Counted from the first letter of the stretch, positions 20,882 through 31,132 are shown. The stretch: DNA of 64,000 nucleotides from Lewinellaceae bacterium (GCA_016713985.1 JADJOD010000009.1:1-64000), one strand, 5' to 3'. Program-made: numbers and translations. Notes: generated by a model from the sequence alone, not told the origin.

Positions 20882-23034
20882 TCACTCCACCACCACCTCG
20901 TCCACAAATATCCACGCCTTGTTGCCTTTTCCCTGGTGCCAGTCGGGGCAAAGGCCGACGTTTTTGGCCGTTATACGCACAAAACGCGCCTTTTTTCCCA
21001 CTTTTGTTTCAAATCGTTTGATAAAAGTGCTCATGTGCCGGGTCGGCAGGGTTTCGGCCACACGCGCAACTTCCGCAAAGTTTTGGCCGTCGTCCGAAAC
21101 GGAAATGCGCACTTCTTCCGGCGGGAAAATCCAGTTGGCCGTAGCGACGAGGAAACCGGCGCCACACTTTTCCACGCGTTTTTTTTCACCCAGGTCAATC
21201 GTCCATTGGACGTCGTCGCCTTCGAAACCCTGCCAGGCGGCATCGTTGGCGGCAGCAGCGCCGAGCAGGCCGTCGGTCAGGCTGAGGTTTCCGGAATTGC
21301 CGGGGTAGCGGGTGCTGGCTGCCGGGGTGGTTTCCACGGCGCGCCCCGAGGCGAGGTGTGCCCGGAGTTGGAAATGCTCCACGCGGTCGGCAGGTATACC
21401 TTCCGCGTTGAACATGCGGGTTTTCAGCGCTTTACCACGCGCGATCTGCACCGGCCGGCCGGGCAGCACCCAGTCGCCGCTGGTTTCCGAGGGGTCGCTG
21501 CCATCTACGGTATAACGCACCTTGATGGCGTTGTTTCCGCCGGAGATTTCCACCAGCGCATCGCCGTTTTCCTGTATTTTTTTGATAGAAAAACCGGCAT
21601 TTGGGCCACGGCCGGCCAATCGTCGGTGCGGAAACAGGAAGCGGGTAAACCTTCCGTATTAAAAAGATTGGGTTCCAAGGTATTTTCAAACGCAAAACGC
21701 ACGGCCACCGGTTGCGGCACTTCGGGAGCCGACACCACCACTGCGTCCTGTTCGATCAGGGCTTTGGCCGGGTAAAACCGGCGGTCGGCGCCCGAAACTT
21801 CGAAACAACGCAGGTCGCCGTCTTTGGCAAGCAGGCCGTTTTGGGCGTGATCGAACCACACCCGCACGCGGCCGTTTTCCACGCGGTGTTCGCGATAAAG
21901 CGGCCCCGACACGGGAATACCCGCCACGCCGTAGGTCTGCACCAGCGCCCAGGCGGCGAGGCGTTTGCCCACTTCGGTTTTGTTGCTTGGGTGGATGTCT
22001 TCAATATCGCCTACATCGCTGATGACAGCCATACCCGAACGCGGGATGCGGCTCAACGCAAGGCGTTGCTGGTCGCGTACGGCCGCACCCTGCCGGGGAG
22101 TGCCGTAGCGCCAGGGCGCGATCTGGACGTAGTAAAACGCGAGTTCCGGGTCGCCAAAATCCTGCCGCCAGTCGGTCGCTAATTGTTCGAGCATTTGGGC
22201 GTAATAATGGGAATTATAGGTATTGGTTTCGCCCTGATACCAAAGGAATCCCTTGATTTTCAGCGAAGTAAGCGGCGCTATCATACCATTCCAGAGTGAG
22301 CCCGGGCGGCCGTAATTCCAGACGGGGTGGTAATCGTCGATCACCGTTTGCAAGGTATTCATCTTAAAATCGGCCTCGTGCATCCAGGACTCGATGGGGG
22401 TGCCGCCCCAACTGGTATTGACGAGTCCGACCGGGATCCCGAGCCGGTCGCGCAGTTCACGGCCGAAAAAATAGGCCGTGGCGCTGAAGCGGTACATGGT
22501 TTCGCGGGTGCTGGTTTTCCACTCGCCGCGGCAGTCGTTTTGTGGTTCGGGGATCGACATCCGCGGCACGTTGAAAAAACGCAGCAGCGAGTCGTTTGCC
22601 GCTTCATACTGGGCTTCGGTGATACTGACGTTGCCCCAGGCGGGTTGCCATTCCATGTTCGACTGCCCGGAGCAAACCCACACTTCGCCGAACAGAATGT
22701 CATCGAGCACCACGTCGGCCCAGCCGCCTTTGATCGTGATCGTGTGTTTTTGAAAGGATGCCGCAGGAGTTGGCAGTTTTACCGCCCAGCGCAAGCTGCT
22801 GCGGTCGGCACGGATCGGGAATTCCTGCCCCGGCAGCCAGGAACATACCACCCGGAGTTTGTCTTCGGGCGCCGCCCATCCCCAAAAATTGACCTCGCTG
22901 TTTTGCTGCAGCACCATGTGGCTGCCAAAAATGGCCGGCAAGCGGATGTCGGCGCGGGCAGTAAAGGAAAGCAGGAGCATCAGGGAAATCAGGGAAAAAC
23001 GGGTGGGACGAAGTAAAAACGGACGGTTGTTCAT
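20882..23034 (-). CDS. sialate O-acetylesterase-type SGNH hydrolase with C-terminal discoidin-like domain, one frame shift
   Basis: These secreted esterases remove O-acetyl groups from sialic acids or other glycans. The ATG at 23034 gives a signal peptide ending SFTARA. The catalytic block I motif VWVCSGQSNMEW near residue 103 and the later WYQGETN and EDIHPSNKTEVGKRLA (Asp/His pair) are present. The remaining part reads a chitobiase-like strand region (KVRYTVDGSDPSE) and an F5/8-type domain (EEVRISVSDDGQNFAEV). A shift near 21610 separates the last 245 residues. A longer in-frame extension to 23388 overlaps the CoA transferase and lacks a signal peptide, so it is rejected. Confidence 0.85.
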
Positions 23035-23048
23035 ATGTTTTAAAAAGT

Positions 23049-24329
23049 TCAGTTGGTAAAATGATGGAAGCGCTCCACACAAGCCCTTTCGAGGGCCTCC
23101 CGGTCGTCGGGATGAGCAATATCGGTCAGGGCCCGGGCCCGCTGCCGCAGGTTTTTTCCAAACAAATTGGCCACGCCGTATTCGGTTACGACGTAATGCA
23201 CGTGTGCGCGGGTGGTCACCACACCGGCGCCGGGATTGAGCAGGGGCACGATGCGGGGAATTCCTTTTGCCGTGCGGGAAGTGAGTGCGATGATGGGTTT
23301 TCCACCGTCGGATAAAGCCGCGCCGCGCATAAAATCCATTTGGCCGCCCACGCCGGAAAACTGGTAAGTCCCGATGGAATCGGCGCAAACCTGGCCGGTC
23401 AGGTCGACCTGAATGGCGCTGTTGATGGCGACGACTTGTTTGTTGCGTTTGATCACGGCGGCTTCATTCACATAATCGACGTCGAGAAAAGCAAAAGCCG
23501 GATTGTCGTCCACAAAATCATACAGGCGCCGGGTGCCGAGTGCGAAGGCGCTCACCGTTTTATTGGGGTGGATTTTTTTGTACCGGTTGGTGACCACGCC
23601 GGTTTCTATCAAATCGATCAGACCATCGGAAAACATTTCTGTGTGCACTCCGAGGTCTTTGTGCCCGCCCAAACTCCGCAGCACGGCATCCGGGATGGAA
23701 CCGATGCCCAATTGCAGGGTGCTGCGGTCGCCGACGAGTTCGGAAACCAGCCGCCCGATCTCTTTTTCCGCCGTTCCCAGGCCCTCATCGAACCGGACTT
23801 CGTGCAGGGGGGCCTCCTGGTACACCATCGCGTGAAATTTGTCCACGTGTATCATGCCGTCGCCGTGGGTTCGCGGCACCTGCGGGTTGACGTGGGCGAT
23901 GACGTGCCGGGCCGTGTTGACCGCCGAGCGGGCAATATCCACCGAAGTGCCCAAAGAGCAAAAACCGTGTTTGTCGGGCCGGGAAACCTGAACGATCGCC
24001 ACATCGAGCGGTAGTATCCTGCGTTTGAACAACTCCGGTATTTCGCTCAGAAAAACCGGCACGTAATCGGCGCGGCCTTCACTGACGGCTTTGCGGATGC
24101 TCTCCGAAACAAAAAGGGAATTGAACCAAAAACTCGACTGGTACTCCGGTTTGTCAATTTCGACGTCGCCGTAAATACTGATGGACACCAGTTCCACGTC
24201 CTTTAAACGCGGGGCCTGTTTGGCCAATTCGTGCAGCATAAAAACGGGTGTACAAGCGCTGCCTTGCAAAAAAACACGCTGCCCGGATTGAATGATCTGT
24301 AAAGCCTCTTCGGCGGAAACGTAGTGCAT
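23049..24329 (-). CDS. acetyl-CoA hydrolase/CoA-transferase family protein
   Basis: Class I CoA transferase of the acetate/4-hydroxybutyrate type (Cat1/AbfT-like). 426 residues; visible are GSACTPVFMLHEL, DVAIVQVSRPDKHGFCSLGTSVD, LQLGIGSIPDAV, HTEMFSDGLIDLIETGVV with the catalytic Glu in the EMFSDG segment, NSAIQVDLTGQVCADSIG, and GVGGQMDFMRGA near the C-terminal domain. It acts in cytoplasmic acyl-CoA/acid exchange. Its substrate cannot be fixed. A TAACTTTG box lies 35 nt upstream. It precedes the esterase by 14 nt, so the two may share a transcript. Confidence 0.9.
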   Translation of the reverse strand: MHYVSAEEALQIIQSGQRVFLQGSACTPVFMLHELAKQAPRLKDVELVSISIYGDVEIDKPEYQSSFWFNSLFVSESIRKAVSEGRADYVPVFLSEIPELFKRRILPLDVAIVQVSRPDKHGFCSLGTSVDIARSAVNTARHVIAHVNPQVPRTHGDGMIHVDKFHAMVYQEAPLHEVRFDEGLGTAEKEIGRLVSELVGDRSTLQLGIGSIPDAVLRSLGGHKDLGVHTEMFSDGLIDLIETGVVTNRYKKIHPNKTVSAFALGTRRLYDFVDDNPAFAFLDVDYVNEAAVIKRNKQVVAINSAIQVDLTGQVCADSIGTYQFSGVGGQMDFMRGAALSDGGKPIIALTSRTAKGIPRIVPLLNPGAGVVTTRAHVHYVVTEYGVANLFGKNLRQRARALTDIAHPDDREALERACVERFHHFTN

Positions 24330-24363
24330 GGATGTCGACCGGTGATGAATAAACCAGGTGCGG

Positions 24364-24371
24364 CAAAGTTA
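24364..24371 (-). promoter_or_regulatory. -7 element for the CoA transferase gene
   Basis: TAACTTTG on the minus strand is an exact TAnnTTTG match, 34 nt before the ATG at 24329. Confidence 0.45.
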
Positions 24372-24511
24372 GCAGAGCTTCCGGCATTTGTCCTCTGCAG
24401 ATAAAAATGACGAAGATCATGGTCCGTTTGCGTTCATATCATTGACACGTATATCTATGCCGGCGACCTTTGTAAGGTTGCTTTTCACTGCCAGATAAAA
24501 TCGCCTTCGCC

Positions 24512-24916
24512 ATGGGAACAATTCCAACCACCACCTTATTACCCGTTAGAACGCTCCCGCAACCCGGTTTTTCTCAAACCCTGGAGTCAACCATCTCCCG
24601 CTTCGCGGAAGAAGTCAATTTTTACTACCAACTGTTGTCGTGGAGCCTGTTCAGTTGTAAAGAAGACCAACGCAACACCATCGAAAATCTGCGCACGGAA
24701 GTGGACCGTTTTCGCAACTTCGATTTGCCCGCATTGTCTGAAAACCTGAACCGGCTGATCCGGGGGGCGACGGATGCCGGTGTGGAAAAACCCGGTTCAT
24801 TTGATTCGGTAGTGCAGGTTTACCACCGTTTTCAACACATCGACCGCGCATTTTCGGCGTTGAAATTGCAAATTCAGCGGCGTTTTCACCATTTTGCACA
24901 TGTAAATATCTGGTGA
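24512..24916 (+). CDS. hypothetical cytoplasmic alpha-helical protein
   Basis: 134 residues, not recognised. After a short Thr/Pro-rich start the sequence is predicted to be helical (TISRFAEEVNFYYQLLSWSL, then a charged amphipathic stretch with ENLRTEVDRFRNFDLPALSE, and a final FSALKLQIQRRFHHF). There is no signal peptide or membrane segment. The base composition matches its neighbours and the frame is intact. It is divergent from the CoA transferase and ends in a strong hairpin, which supports a real gene. Function unknown. Confidence 0.55.
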   Translation: MGTIPTTTLLPVRTLPQPGFSQTLESTISRFAEEVNFYYQLLSWSLFSCKEDQRNTIENLRTEVDRFRNFDLPALSENLNRLIRGATDAGVEKPGSFDSVVQVYHRFQHIDRAFSALKLQIQRRFHHFAHVNIW

Positions 24917-24921
24917 GTGAA

Positions 24922-24949
24922 GGTTGGGGAAGTTTCGAATTCCCCAACC
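24922..24949. terminator. bidirectional hairpin between convergent genes
   Basis: Perfect 10-bp arms GGTTGGGGAA and TTCCCCAACC separated by 8 nt lie exactly between the stop codons of the convergent genes at 24916 and 24965. Confidence 0.6.
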
Positions 24950-24964
24950 ATCGGGTTTAGAGAA

Positions 24965-25888
24965 TTATCCCCGCTTCCGCCTCACTTTTGTGGTCGATTT
25001 TTTGGTCGAAACATTACCGTGTTTGCCGGTGCGCGTCGTGGTCGTTTTTTGGGCTTTTACGTTCCCGTTGCGGCCCCGGACGGTTGTTTTACTCGTGGTT
25101 TTGGTGCCGCCGCGGGCATTTACCTTGGTGACGGTCCGGGTATGCACCACGGTCGAGTGAGAGCGGTGAGGGGTATATACCCGGTGCGCGCGTACAACAC
25201 GGTGTGTACTAACGACATGATAATGAACACGGTAAGGGGCCACCCGAACGTGGAACACCCCCCAGGGGCGCGGACGCCAGGGGCGCCACCAGCCGGGATA
25301 CAATCCCCAGCGCCAGGGAGAAACATAGGCCACATACGCGGGCCGGTAAACAAACCGCACGGAAGGCCAGCCCCATACGTTCACAACAATCGCCACGGTG
25401 GGTGAACCGGCCGCAGGACCGTTTTTCCCGCCTTGTTCCACTTCTTCTTCTTCAAAAGGTTCGGCGATCGTTTGTTCGCCGTACAGGTCTTCGTCGCCGA
25501 TGATCTGGAGCACGGCGCTTTCATTGCCCGTTTTTTCGAGTTCGATCACGGCCACGTCCTGCGATTCTTTTTCGCTGACGGGCGCCTGCAACACAAAGGC
25601 GTGTACGTCGCCGTCCATGCGGTCCACCACCCGAATGTAATCGATTTTACCGTCTTCGTTCAGGTCTAAGTTGTTGACGTCGTTATCTTCCGTGTTCAGC
25701 AGTTTTTCAAAATCTTCAATGGATTCCGCTTTTTTAAACAATTCCAGAGCGCCTTCGAGGCTGAAGTGATCGCCCGGAAGTCCCGTGCTGTCCGAAGTAA
25801 CTTCGTCTTCGTCCTGGGCGGATAAGGGGAAGGAAAGCAGCGCAAATGCCAGCGCGCTAAAAAGGAAAAATCGCAGGTTTGTCTTCAT
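24965..25888 (-). CDS. secreted protein with acidic N-terminal half and Arg/Thr-rich basic tail
   Basis: The ATG at 25888 gives a signal peptide (MKTNLRFFLFSALAFALL...LSAQ). Residues about 25-150 are acidic and include a DLNEDGKIDYIRVVDRMDG segment resembling a dockerin/EF-hand-like calcium loop. The middle carries Trp/Pro-rich repeats (WRWGLYPGWWRPWRPRPW). The last ~100 residues are His/Arg/Thr/Lys-rich and end KKSTTKVRRKRG. The acidic-hydrophobic-basic layout is common to Bacteroidota envelope proteins of unknown role. No catalytic motif is seen. An upstream extension to 26026 is rejected in favour of the signal peptide. Confidence 0.65.
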   Translation of the reverse strand: MKTNLRFFLFSALAFALLSFPLSAQDEDEVTSDSTGLPGDHFSLEGALELFKKAESIEDFEKLLNTEDNDVNNLDLNEDGKIDYIRVVDRMDGDVHAFVLQAPVSEKESQDVAVIELEKTGNESAVLQIIGDEDLYGEQTIAEPFEEEEVEQGGKNGPAAGSPTVAIVVNVWGWPSVRFVYRPAYVAYVSPWRWGLYPGWWRPWRPRPWGVFHVRVAPYRVHYHVVSTHRVVRAHRVYTPHRSHSTVVHTRTVTKVNARGGTKTTSKTTVRGRNGNVKAQKTTTTRTGKHGNVSTKKSTTKVRRKRG

Positions 25889-26018
25889 CGTATCGATTAG
25901 TTGAATGAATAAATGAGGATTGGGAAGGTTCGGCTGCCGGTATTCCGGCAACGACGGGTATTTGACTTCAAACGCGCTGCGGGGTTTAATCTTTTGTAAA
26001 AAACAAGTGGTGCCACCA

Positions 26019-27506
26019 CTACGCAACCTCGAATTTTTTGCGCTCCTTTTTACAGACCAATTGTGCCGCCTGCCGCCCCGACAACATCGCTGCGGGAATA
26101 CCGCCGCCGACGGCGATCCAGTGGCCGCACATATAAAAATTGTCGAGGCCGGGCAGGGTATTGGGCAATTCCTTAAAACCCGTCTCCGGCGTGGCTAACC
26201 AACCTTCGAAACTGCCTTTCCAGTTGTTGGTGAGGCCGATGATGGTAGCGGGCGTACTCACGTCCGTCATTTCGACAAAGTCGCTGACTTCGCCGAGTTT
26301 GTCGTCGAGTATGCGTATAATTTCATCCGCAATTCGTTGTTTTTCAGACTTGTATAATTCAGGAGCATCGCGTTGCAGGTCGAGCCAGTAGGAATAATTC
26401 CGGGTTTCGATCATGGTGGAAAGCAGGGTTTTTCCACAAGGCGCCAGGCTCGGATCGAAGTTGTGTACCCGCAGGTGCAGGTCGCGGATTTCTGTTTCCG
26501 GGTCGATTCGCAGGGGTTCTTTGAGTGCAAAGAAGTAACTGTGCGGCGTGGCATGGAACGTGCGGGCGACACCCAGCGCGACAAATACGAGGGAAGGGAA
26601 TGTATTGCCCCGGTCAAAATATTGCTCGAATGCCGGGGTGGTAAATTTGCCTTCCAGCATATCAAAAATCGTGGCATGCCCGTCGGCGGCGGAAATGACA
26701 TAATCGCCCCGGACCGTCTCGCCGCCGTCTAATTGCAGCCCGGCAGCCCGGCCGTTTTCCACCAGGATTTTCTGCACCCGGCTTCGGTAACGAAACGTTC
26801 CGCCCAGTTGTTGGTACCGGTCCGCGATCCGTTTGGCAAAATTCAGCGACCCGCCGACGGGATAGCCAGCCGTTTTTTTGTGCATCCAGGCGAGGGTCAT
26901 CATACAAAACAGGATGGGTACTTCCGGCTCGAACAGGTGGGTGATCGTTTTGCGCAGCAGGGGATTTTTGAAGCCGCGGGCGTAGTCGGCGCTGCTGATG
27001 TTGCTGTATTTGCCCAAAACATCGAGGTACGGCAACATCTGCCAGATCATTTTTATCTTTTGCCACAGGTTGGCCGCCGGTTCGGGATGGGGCATCTTCA
27101 TGGATACAAACTCCTGGCAGGCGTAGATAAAATCCCTGATTCTGGCCTCGTCTTCCGGCGCTTTTTCCAGCAATTCCAGTTCCAGCCGGTCGAGGTCCGT
27201 GTAAATATGCAGCTGGTTGCCGTGCAGGTCTTCAACCCGGACATATTCTTCATGATCGATGATCTCGATGTGCGACATATCAACCAACTCGCTCCAGCGT
27301 TCGTAAAAACTGTCGGACGGCCCGGACCCCACCAGCCAGTGAATACACCAGTCTACGGTGTAATCGCCTCGTTTCCAGGAAGTACACACCCCTCCGGGGC
27401 TTGTATTGAGTTCAAATATTTCGGTATCGAAACCATTCATTTGCAGGTAGGCGCCGGCACTCATGCCAGCCATCCCGCCGCCGATAATCAGTACTTTTTT
27501 TCGCAT
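26019..27506 (-). CDS. FAD-dependent phytoene desaturase/carotenoid isomerase-like oxidoreductase
   Basis: The ATG at 27506 begins MRKKVLIIGGGMAGMSAGAYL, the dinucleotide-binding motif GxGxxG, followed by FELNTSPGGVCTSW as in CrtI/CrtISO enzymes. The C-terminal FAD motif is NFYMCGHWIAVGGGIPAAMLSGRQAAQ. 495 residues is normal for this family. These act on carotenoids or related polyenes or as uncharacterised retinol-saturase-like enzymes, often membrane-associated. No other carotenoid gene is nearby, so the substrate is open. Confidence 0.83.
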   Translation of the reverse strand: MRKKVLIIGGGMAGMSAGAYLQMNGFDTEIFELNTSPGGVCTSWKRGDYTVDWCIHWLVGSGPSDSFYERWSELVDMSHIEIIDHEEYVRVEDLHGNQLHIYTDLDRLELELLEKAPEDEARIRDFIYACQEFVSMKMPHPEPAANLWQKIKMIWQMLPYLDVLGKYSNISSADYARGFKNPLLRKTITHLFEPEVPILFCMMTLAWMHKKTAGYPVGGSLNFAKRIADRYQQLGGTFRYRSRVQKILVENGRAAGLQLDGGETVRGDYVISAADGHATIFDMLEGKFTTPAFEQYFDRGNTFPSLVFVALGVARTFHATPHSYFFALKEPLRIDPETEIRDLHLRVHNFDPSLAPCGKTLLSTMIETRNYSYWLDLQRDAPELYKSEKQRIADEIIRILDDKLGEVSDFVEMTDVSTPATIIGLTNNWKGSFEGWLATPETGFKELPNTLPGLDNFYMCGHWIAVGGGIPAAMLSGRQAAQLVCKKERKKFEVA

Positions 27507-27621
27507 GGCAGGGTATGTGGATAATGCGATGCAAAGTTGAGTGCAGTTGCGGAATTTGGCCATGACGTTGGTCAGGCATGACCGGTGACCGGTGTCATCG
27601 TGCCTGATTTGCAGCACAGTT

Positions 27622-28554
27622 TCAGATATGCGGCAAGTGGGCCGATACTTTTTCCCAAAATCCGTCGTCGAGCAAACGGGCGCTGCCGGCCAGGGCGGCG
27701 TGTTCCTGCAGGCGGGAGGCAGCGACTGCCGTGGACACCCCGGCTTTTTTCAGATTTTCCTGAAAAAAGACACCGAACAAGGGCAGTGCGTGTGAAATAT
27801 TGCCGCCGATGATCAGTATTTCCGCTCCGAATGTCTGAAGCGGAGCCGCCAGGCATTCGGCGAGATTTCGTCCGAATTGGGCAAAAAGCCCTTTGGCGGT
27901 GTCATCGCTGCCCGCTTTGTCCATCAGTTCTTTTACGCCGGAAACGGTTTGTCCGCTTGTTTTTTGGTATTCCCGGACAAACCAGCCCGTGGAAAAATAG
28001 TTGTCGGCAATGCCGTCCCGGTAAGGCAGGTGCCAGAGGCAGCCCTCCTTCGGCACGTCCGCGCGCTCCACCACCGGCACGCCGTTTTCGATAAATGCGG
28101 AGCCGAAACCCGTTCCCAAGGTGATCACCACCACTTTTTGAAACCCGCGGCCTTCGCCGATCCAGGCTTCCCCAACGGCAAAAGAAGTGGCGTCGTTCAA
28201 AAAACGCATGGGCAGATCGCGCTCCGTCGCTAATAAAGGGTTCAGGGCCAAAGGAATGTGGATGTTGTACAGGTTGAGGAACTTGTGCTGCATTTTGGAC
28301 ACGCCGTTGCGGTAGTCGAAAGGCCCGGGAATAGCGAATCCGATACCGGAAAGCCGCTTTTCATCCATTTTTGCGATGGTTTGGTTCAAAGCGGCGGCCC
28401 AGGCGTGCAGGATCACTTCCGCTGTGGCATGGTGATCGTACGATTCGCGGGAAAGGGTTTTTTCCAGCAGCCGGCCTTCCGGCATTTCCACCGCCGCGCA
28501 GGTGATGTGTGTGCCGCCGATATCGACGCCGATGGATAAGTTTTTTTGCGTCAT
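27622..28554 (-). CDS. ROK family sugar kinase
   Basis: ASKHA-fold kinase of the ROK family. N-terminal phosphate loop GVDIGGTHITCAAVEM, then GIGFAIPGPFDY, the active-site region FLNDATSFAVGEAW with Asp near residue 119, and the adenosine loop TLGTGFGSAFIENG. A C-terminal LIIGGNISHA is present. The ROK zinc-binding CxCGxxGCxE motif is not apparent; in its place the sequence reads KEGCLWHLPYRDG, so it belongs to a zinc-lacking subgroup. It probably phosphorylates glucose or an N-acetylated hexose. Confidence 0.82.
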   Translation of the reverse strand: MTQKNLSIGVDIGGTHITCAAVEMPEGRLLEKTLSRESYDHHATAEVILHAWAAALNQTIAKMDEKRLSGIGFAIPGPFDYRNGVSKMQHKFLNLYNIHIPLALNPLLATERDLPMRFLNDATSFAVGEAWIGEGRGFQKVVVITLGTGFGSAFIENGVPVVERADVPKEGCLWHLPYRDGIADNYFSTGWFVREYQKTSGQTVSGVKELMDKAGSDDTAKGLFAQFGRNLAECLAAPLQTFGAEILIIGGNISHALPLFGVFFQENLKKAGVSTAVAASRLQEHAALAGSARLLDDGFWEKVSAHLPHI

Positions 28555-28686
28555 CGATCTGAATTTTGTGGAATCCTGTTCCTTTTTACGTTATAAAACC
28601 GTCCGTTTTTCCAGGTGAAAATACTCCGGAATCGGCCTGCAGAACAGGCGCCGGCCGGACCGTATTCGCTCCGGATGCCTTAAAAT

Positions 28687-29718
28687 TCAGCATTTTCCGT
28701 AATACGCCGCCCCGAGCAGCACGGCTTTGGTATTCAGCACCACGTGTACCGGCACGGTTTCAATCAGCGGGCGCAGGCGCCCCACCTGGATAAAATGTTC
28801 GAGAAAAATAGCCTGCAGGTGTTCGTTCCAGATTTTTGGCGGAATGCCGCCGCCGATAAAAATCCCGCCGGTTGCGTTTAGTTTCAGGGCCAGGTTGGAC
28901 GATTCTACGGCTAAGTAGCGCATAAATACCCGTAATGTTTCCATACTGATCGGGCAACCTTCCTGCGCGCTGGACCCGATCACCGCGCCACGTTCCCGGG
29001 TTTTCATTTGTTCCTGCACCTCGGCGGGTTCCTCCCAGTTTTTTACATCCCGCAGAAAATCGTAGATGTTACAGATGCCGAGGCCCGACACGACCCGTTC
29101 CCAACTCACGTGGCCGTATTTATTTTGCAAATACTGGAGCAGTTCCCAGTCGAAGTCGTTGCGCGGCGCAAAATCGGTGTGCCCGCCTTCCGTGGCGAAC
29201 GGATGCAGGACGGCGCCATCCCAATACAATCCCGCTTCCCCCAGCCCCGTGCCGGGCGCGATTATGGCGGCATTCCCCTTCGGCTGGGCCTTGCCCGGAT
29301 AAATGGTCACGAGGTCTTTTTCCGTCAGGGCCGCCAGGCCGTACGCTTCGGCTTCGAGGTCGTTGATCAGAAATACCTGCGGAATACCCAATTCTTCGAT
29401 CAACAGCCGGGTATCGAGGTGCCAACCCAGGTTGGTGGCGTATGCTTTGCCCTCCTGAACGGGACCGGCAAAAGCGATGCTAAAACGCTCCGGCCGGCTG
29501 CTGCTGCCTGCCATAAACGTACGGACCGCTTCGGCTAAGGAGCCGAATTGCCGCGACGGATATACCGTTTCTTTGATAAAAGACGCGTCGCCGTCGTGTA
29601 TTTCGATCAACGCCAGAATGGTTTTGGTGCCACCGACGTCGGCGGCCAGCAAGGTTGCGCCATCAGGCAGCACTTGTTTTCTGTCCGGGAAAGCGATGGG
29701 TACCAGGGAGTTGTGCAT
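28687..29718 (-). CDS. glk: glucokinase (Glk family)
   Basis: Glk-type glucokinase, ATP-dependent phosphorylation of glucose. LLAADVGGTKTILALIEI is the first phosphate motif, INDLEAEAYGLAAL holds the catalytic Asp, IIAPGTGLGEAGL is the second loop, and FATEGGHTDFAPRN is the Glk-specific sugar-binding segment with the Glu and His. IFIGGGIPPKI near the C-terminus is also typical. 343 residues is normal. It lies 130 nt upstream of the ROK gene on the same strand. Confidence 0.9.
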   Translation of the reverse strand: MHNSLVPIAFPDRKQVLPDGATLLAADVGGTKTILALIEIHDGDASFIKETVYPSRQFGSLAEAVRTFMAGSSSRPERFSIAFAGPVQEGKAYATNLGWHLDTRLLIEELGIPQVFLINDLEAEAYGLAALTEKDLVTIYPGKAQPKGNAAIIAPGTGLGEAGLYWDGAVLHPFATEGGHTDFAPRNDFDWELLQYLQNKYGHVSWERVVSGLGICNIYDFLRDVKNWEEPAEVQEQMKTRERGAVIGSSAQEGCPISMETLRVFMRYLAVESSNLALKLNATGGIFIGGGIPPKIWNEHLQAIFLEHFIQVGRLRPLIETVPVHVVLNTKAVLLGAAYYGKC

Positions 29719-29746
29719 AACTTCAATTTTTGGATAAAATTACTTT

Positions 29747-31072
29747 TTATTCATGGCGGGAAAAGATTCGTTGCTGAATTCGCTGCAACCCCAGCAACAA
29801 AACAAGACTTACTGAAAACCAGATCACCAGCGACATGATCGAATAGCGCATACTGCCGGTCAGGTTGTCCATAAACCCCAAATGAACAGTCCGCACATCA
29901 TGGCTACTTTTTCACAGACGTCGTAAAAACTGAAGTAGCCGGCGTTGTTGCCCGTTTGGGGAATGAGTTTGGAATACGTGGAGCGCGACAGGGCCTGAAT
30001 GCCGCCCATAACCAGGCCGATGCAGGCGCCGGCGATGAAAAAATGAAGCGGCGTGACAATAAAATAACTGCCCGCGCAGATGCCGATCCAGGCGACCACC
30101 GCCAGGGTCAGGCTGCGCAGGTTGCCCAGTTTTTTCGATAACCAGGCAAACAGGTAAGCGCCGGCAATACCTACAAATTGCAGGAGAATGATGGTGACGA
30201 TGAGCTGGGTGACGCGAAGATGTACCTCCTTTTCTCCAAAAGAACCTGCCATAAACAACACCGTTTGCACGCCCATGATATAAAAAAAGAAACTGAACAG
30301 AAAAGTGCGCAACAAACGTTCCCGCTTCAGGCGGTTCCAGATTTTGATCAGTTCGCGATAGCCGTTGAGCAGGTATTTGCCTTCGGGAATTTTGCCGGAA
30401 ATACGGTTGGGGAGCCGGGAAAAGGTGATTTGGGCGAAGCCCAGCCACCACAAACCGGTCATCAAAAATGCTAAGCGCGGCAGGAGGGTGTCATCCGCGA
30501 TACCCAATTTTTTTTGATTCATGATCAAAGCCAGGTTGATCAGCAGCAGGATGGTGGCGCCGATATATCCGAAGGAAAAACCCCGCGCACTCACCTGATC
30601 CTGCCGGTCTTCGGTGGCAATCGCAGGCAAATAGGCGTTGTAAAAAACTATACTTCCGGAATATCCGATGGTGGAAAGCAACACGCCGGCCAAACCGAGA
30701 TACAACTGGTCGCGGCCTTCGAACCCGAAAAGCAGCAGGCACCCCGACACGCCCAGGTAACAAAACATCCGCATGAACCATTTCTGGTTGCCGGTGTAGT
30801 CCGAAACGGACGATAACAGGGGCGAGATCAGCGCCACCACGCCGAACGCAAGCCCCATATTGATGGAGTACAACGCCGTATTTTCGACCCGGAAACCGAA
30901 GATTTCGAGCAGCCCGGAGCCGTTCAGCCGGGTCACCTGGTTGTAATAAGCCGGAAAAATGGCCGACGTGATCACCAGCACGTACACCGAATTGGCCCAG
31001 TCGTACATTACCCAGGCTCCGATCACCTTTTGGATCGTTTTTCTGGATGGGTATTTCTGCCGGTTGGTCCAT
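29747..31072 (-). CDS. UMF1-family MFS permease, frame shifts at both ends
   Basis: Twelve-segment permease. The N-terminal VIGAWVMYDWANSVYVLVIT is the signature of the UMF1/Atg22-type MFS family. ALSRSTYSKLIPQTGNNAGYFSFYDVCEKVA near the C-terminus is also diagnostic. At 29880 the frame ends prematurely; one base change gives FMDNLTGSMRYSIMSLVIWF and an end at 29747 after a 12th helix. The likely start MDQPAEIPIQK at 31072 is joined to the main frame through a shift in an A run near 31045. Transport substrate is unknown; neighbours are two sugar kinases. Confidence 0.8.
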
Positions 31073-31132
31073 CTGTTGCAGGGTGTTGTGGTCAGGAAAT
31101 GGGGACCAACGCCCGCGACCCCCCCAAACCAC

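Noticed and set aside
21505..23388. Extended esterase start at 23388
   Set aside because: The extra 118 residues overlap the CoA transferase and lack a signal peptide, while the Met at 23034 begins one.
30491..31132. 213-residue minus-strand frame
   Set aside because: It overlaps the UMF1-type permease in another frame; its only meaningful part is the first residues MDQPAEIPIQK, used as that gene's start.
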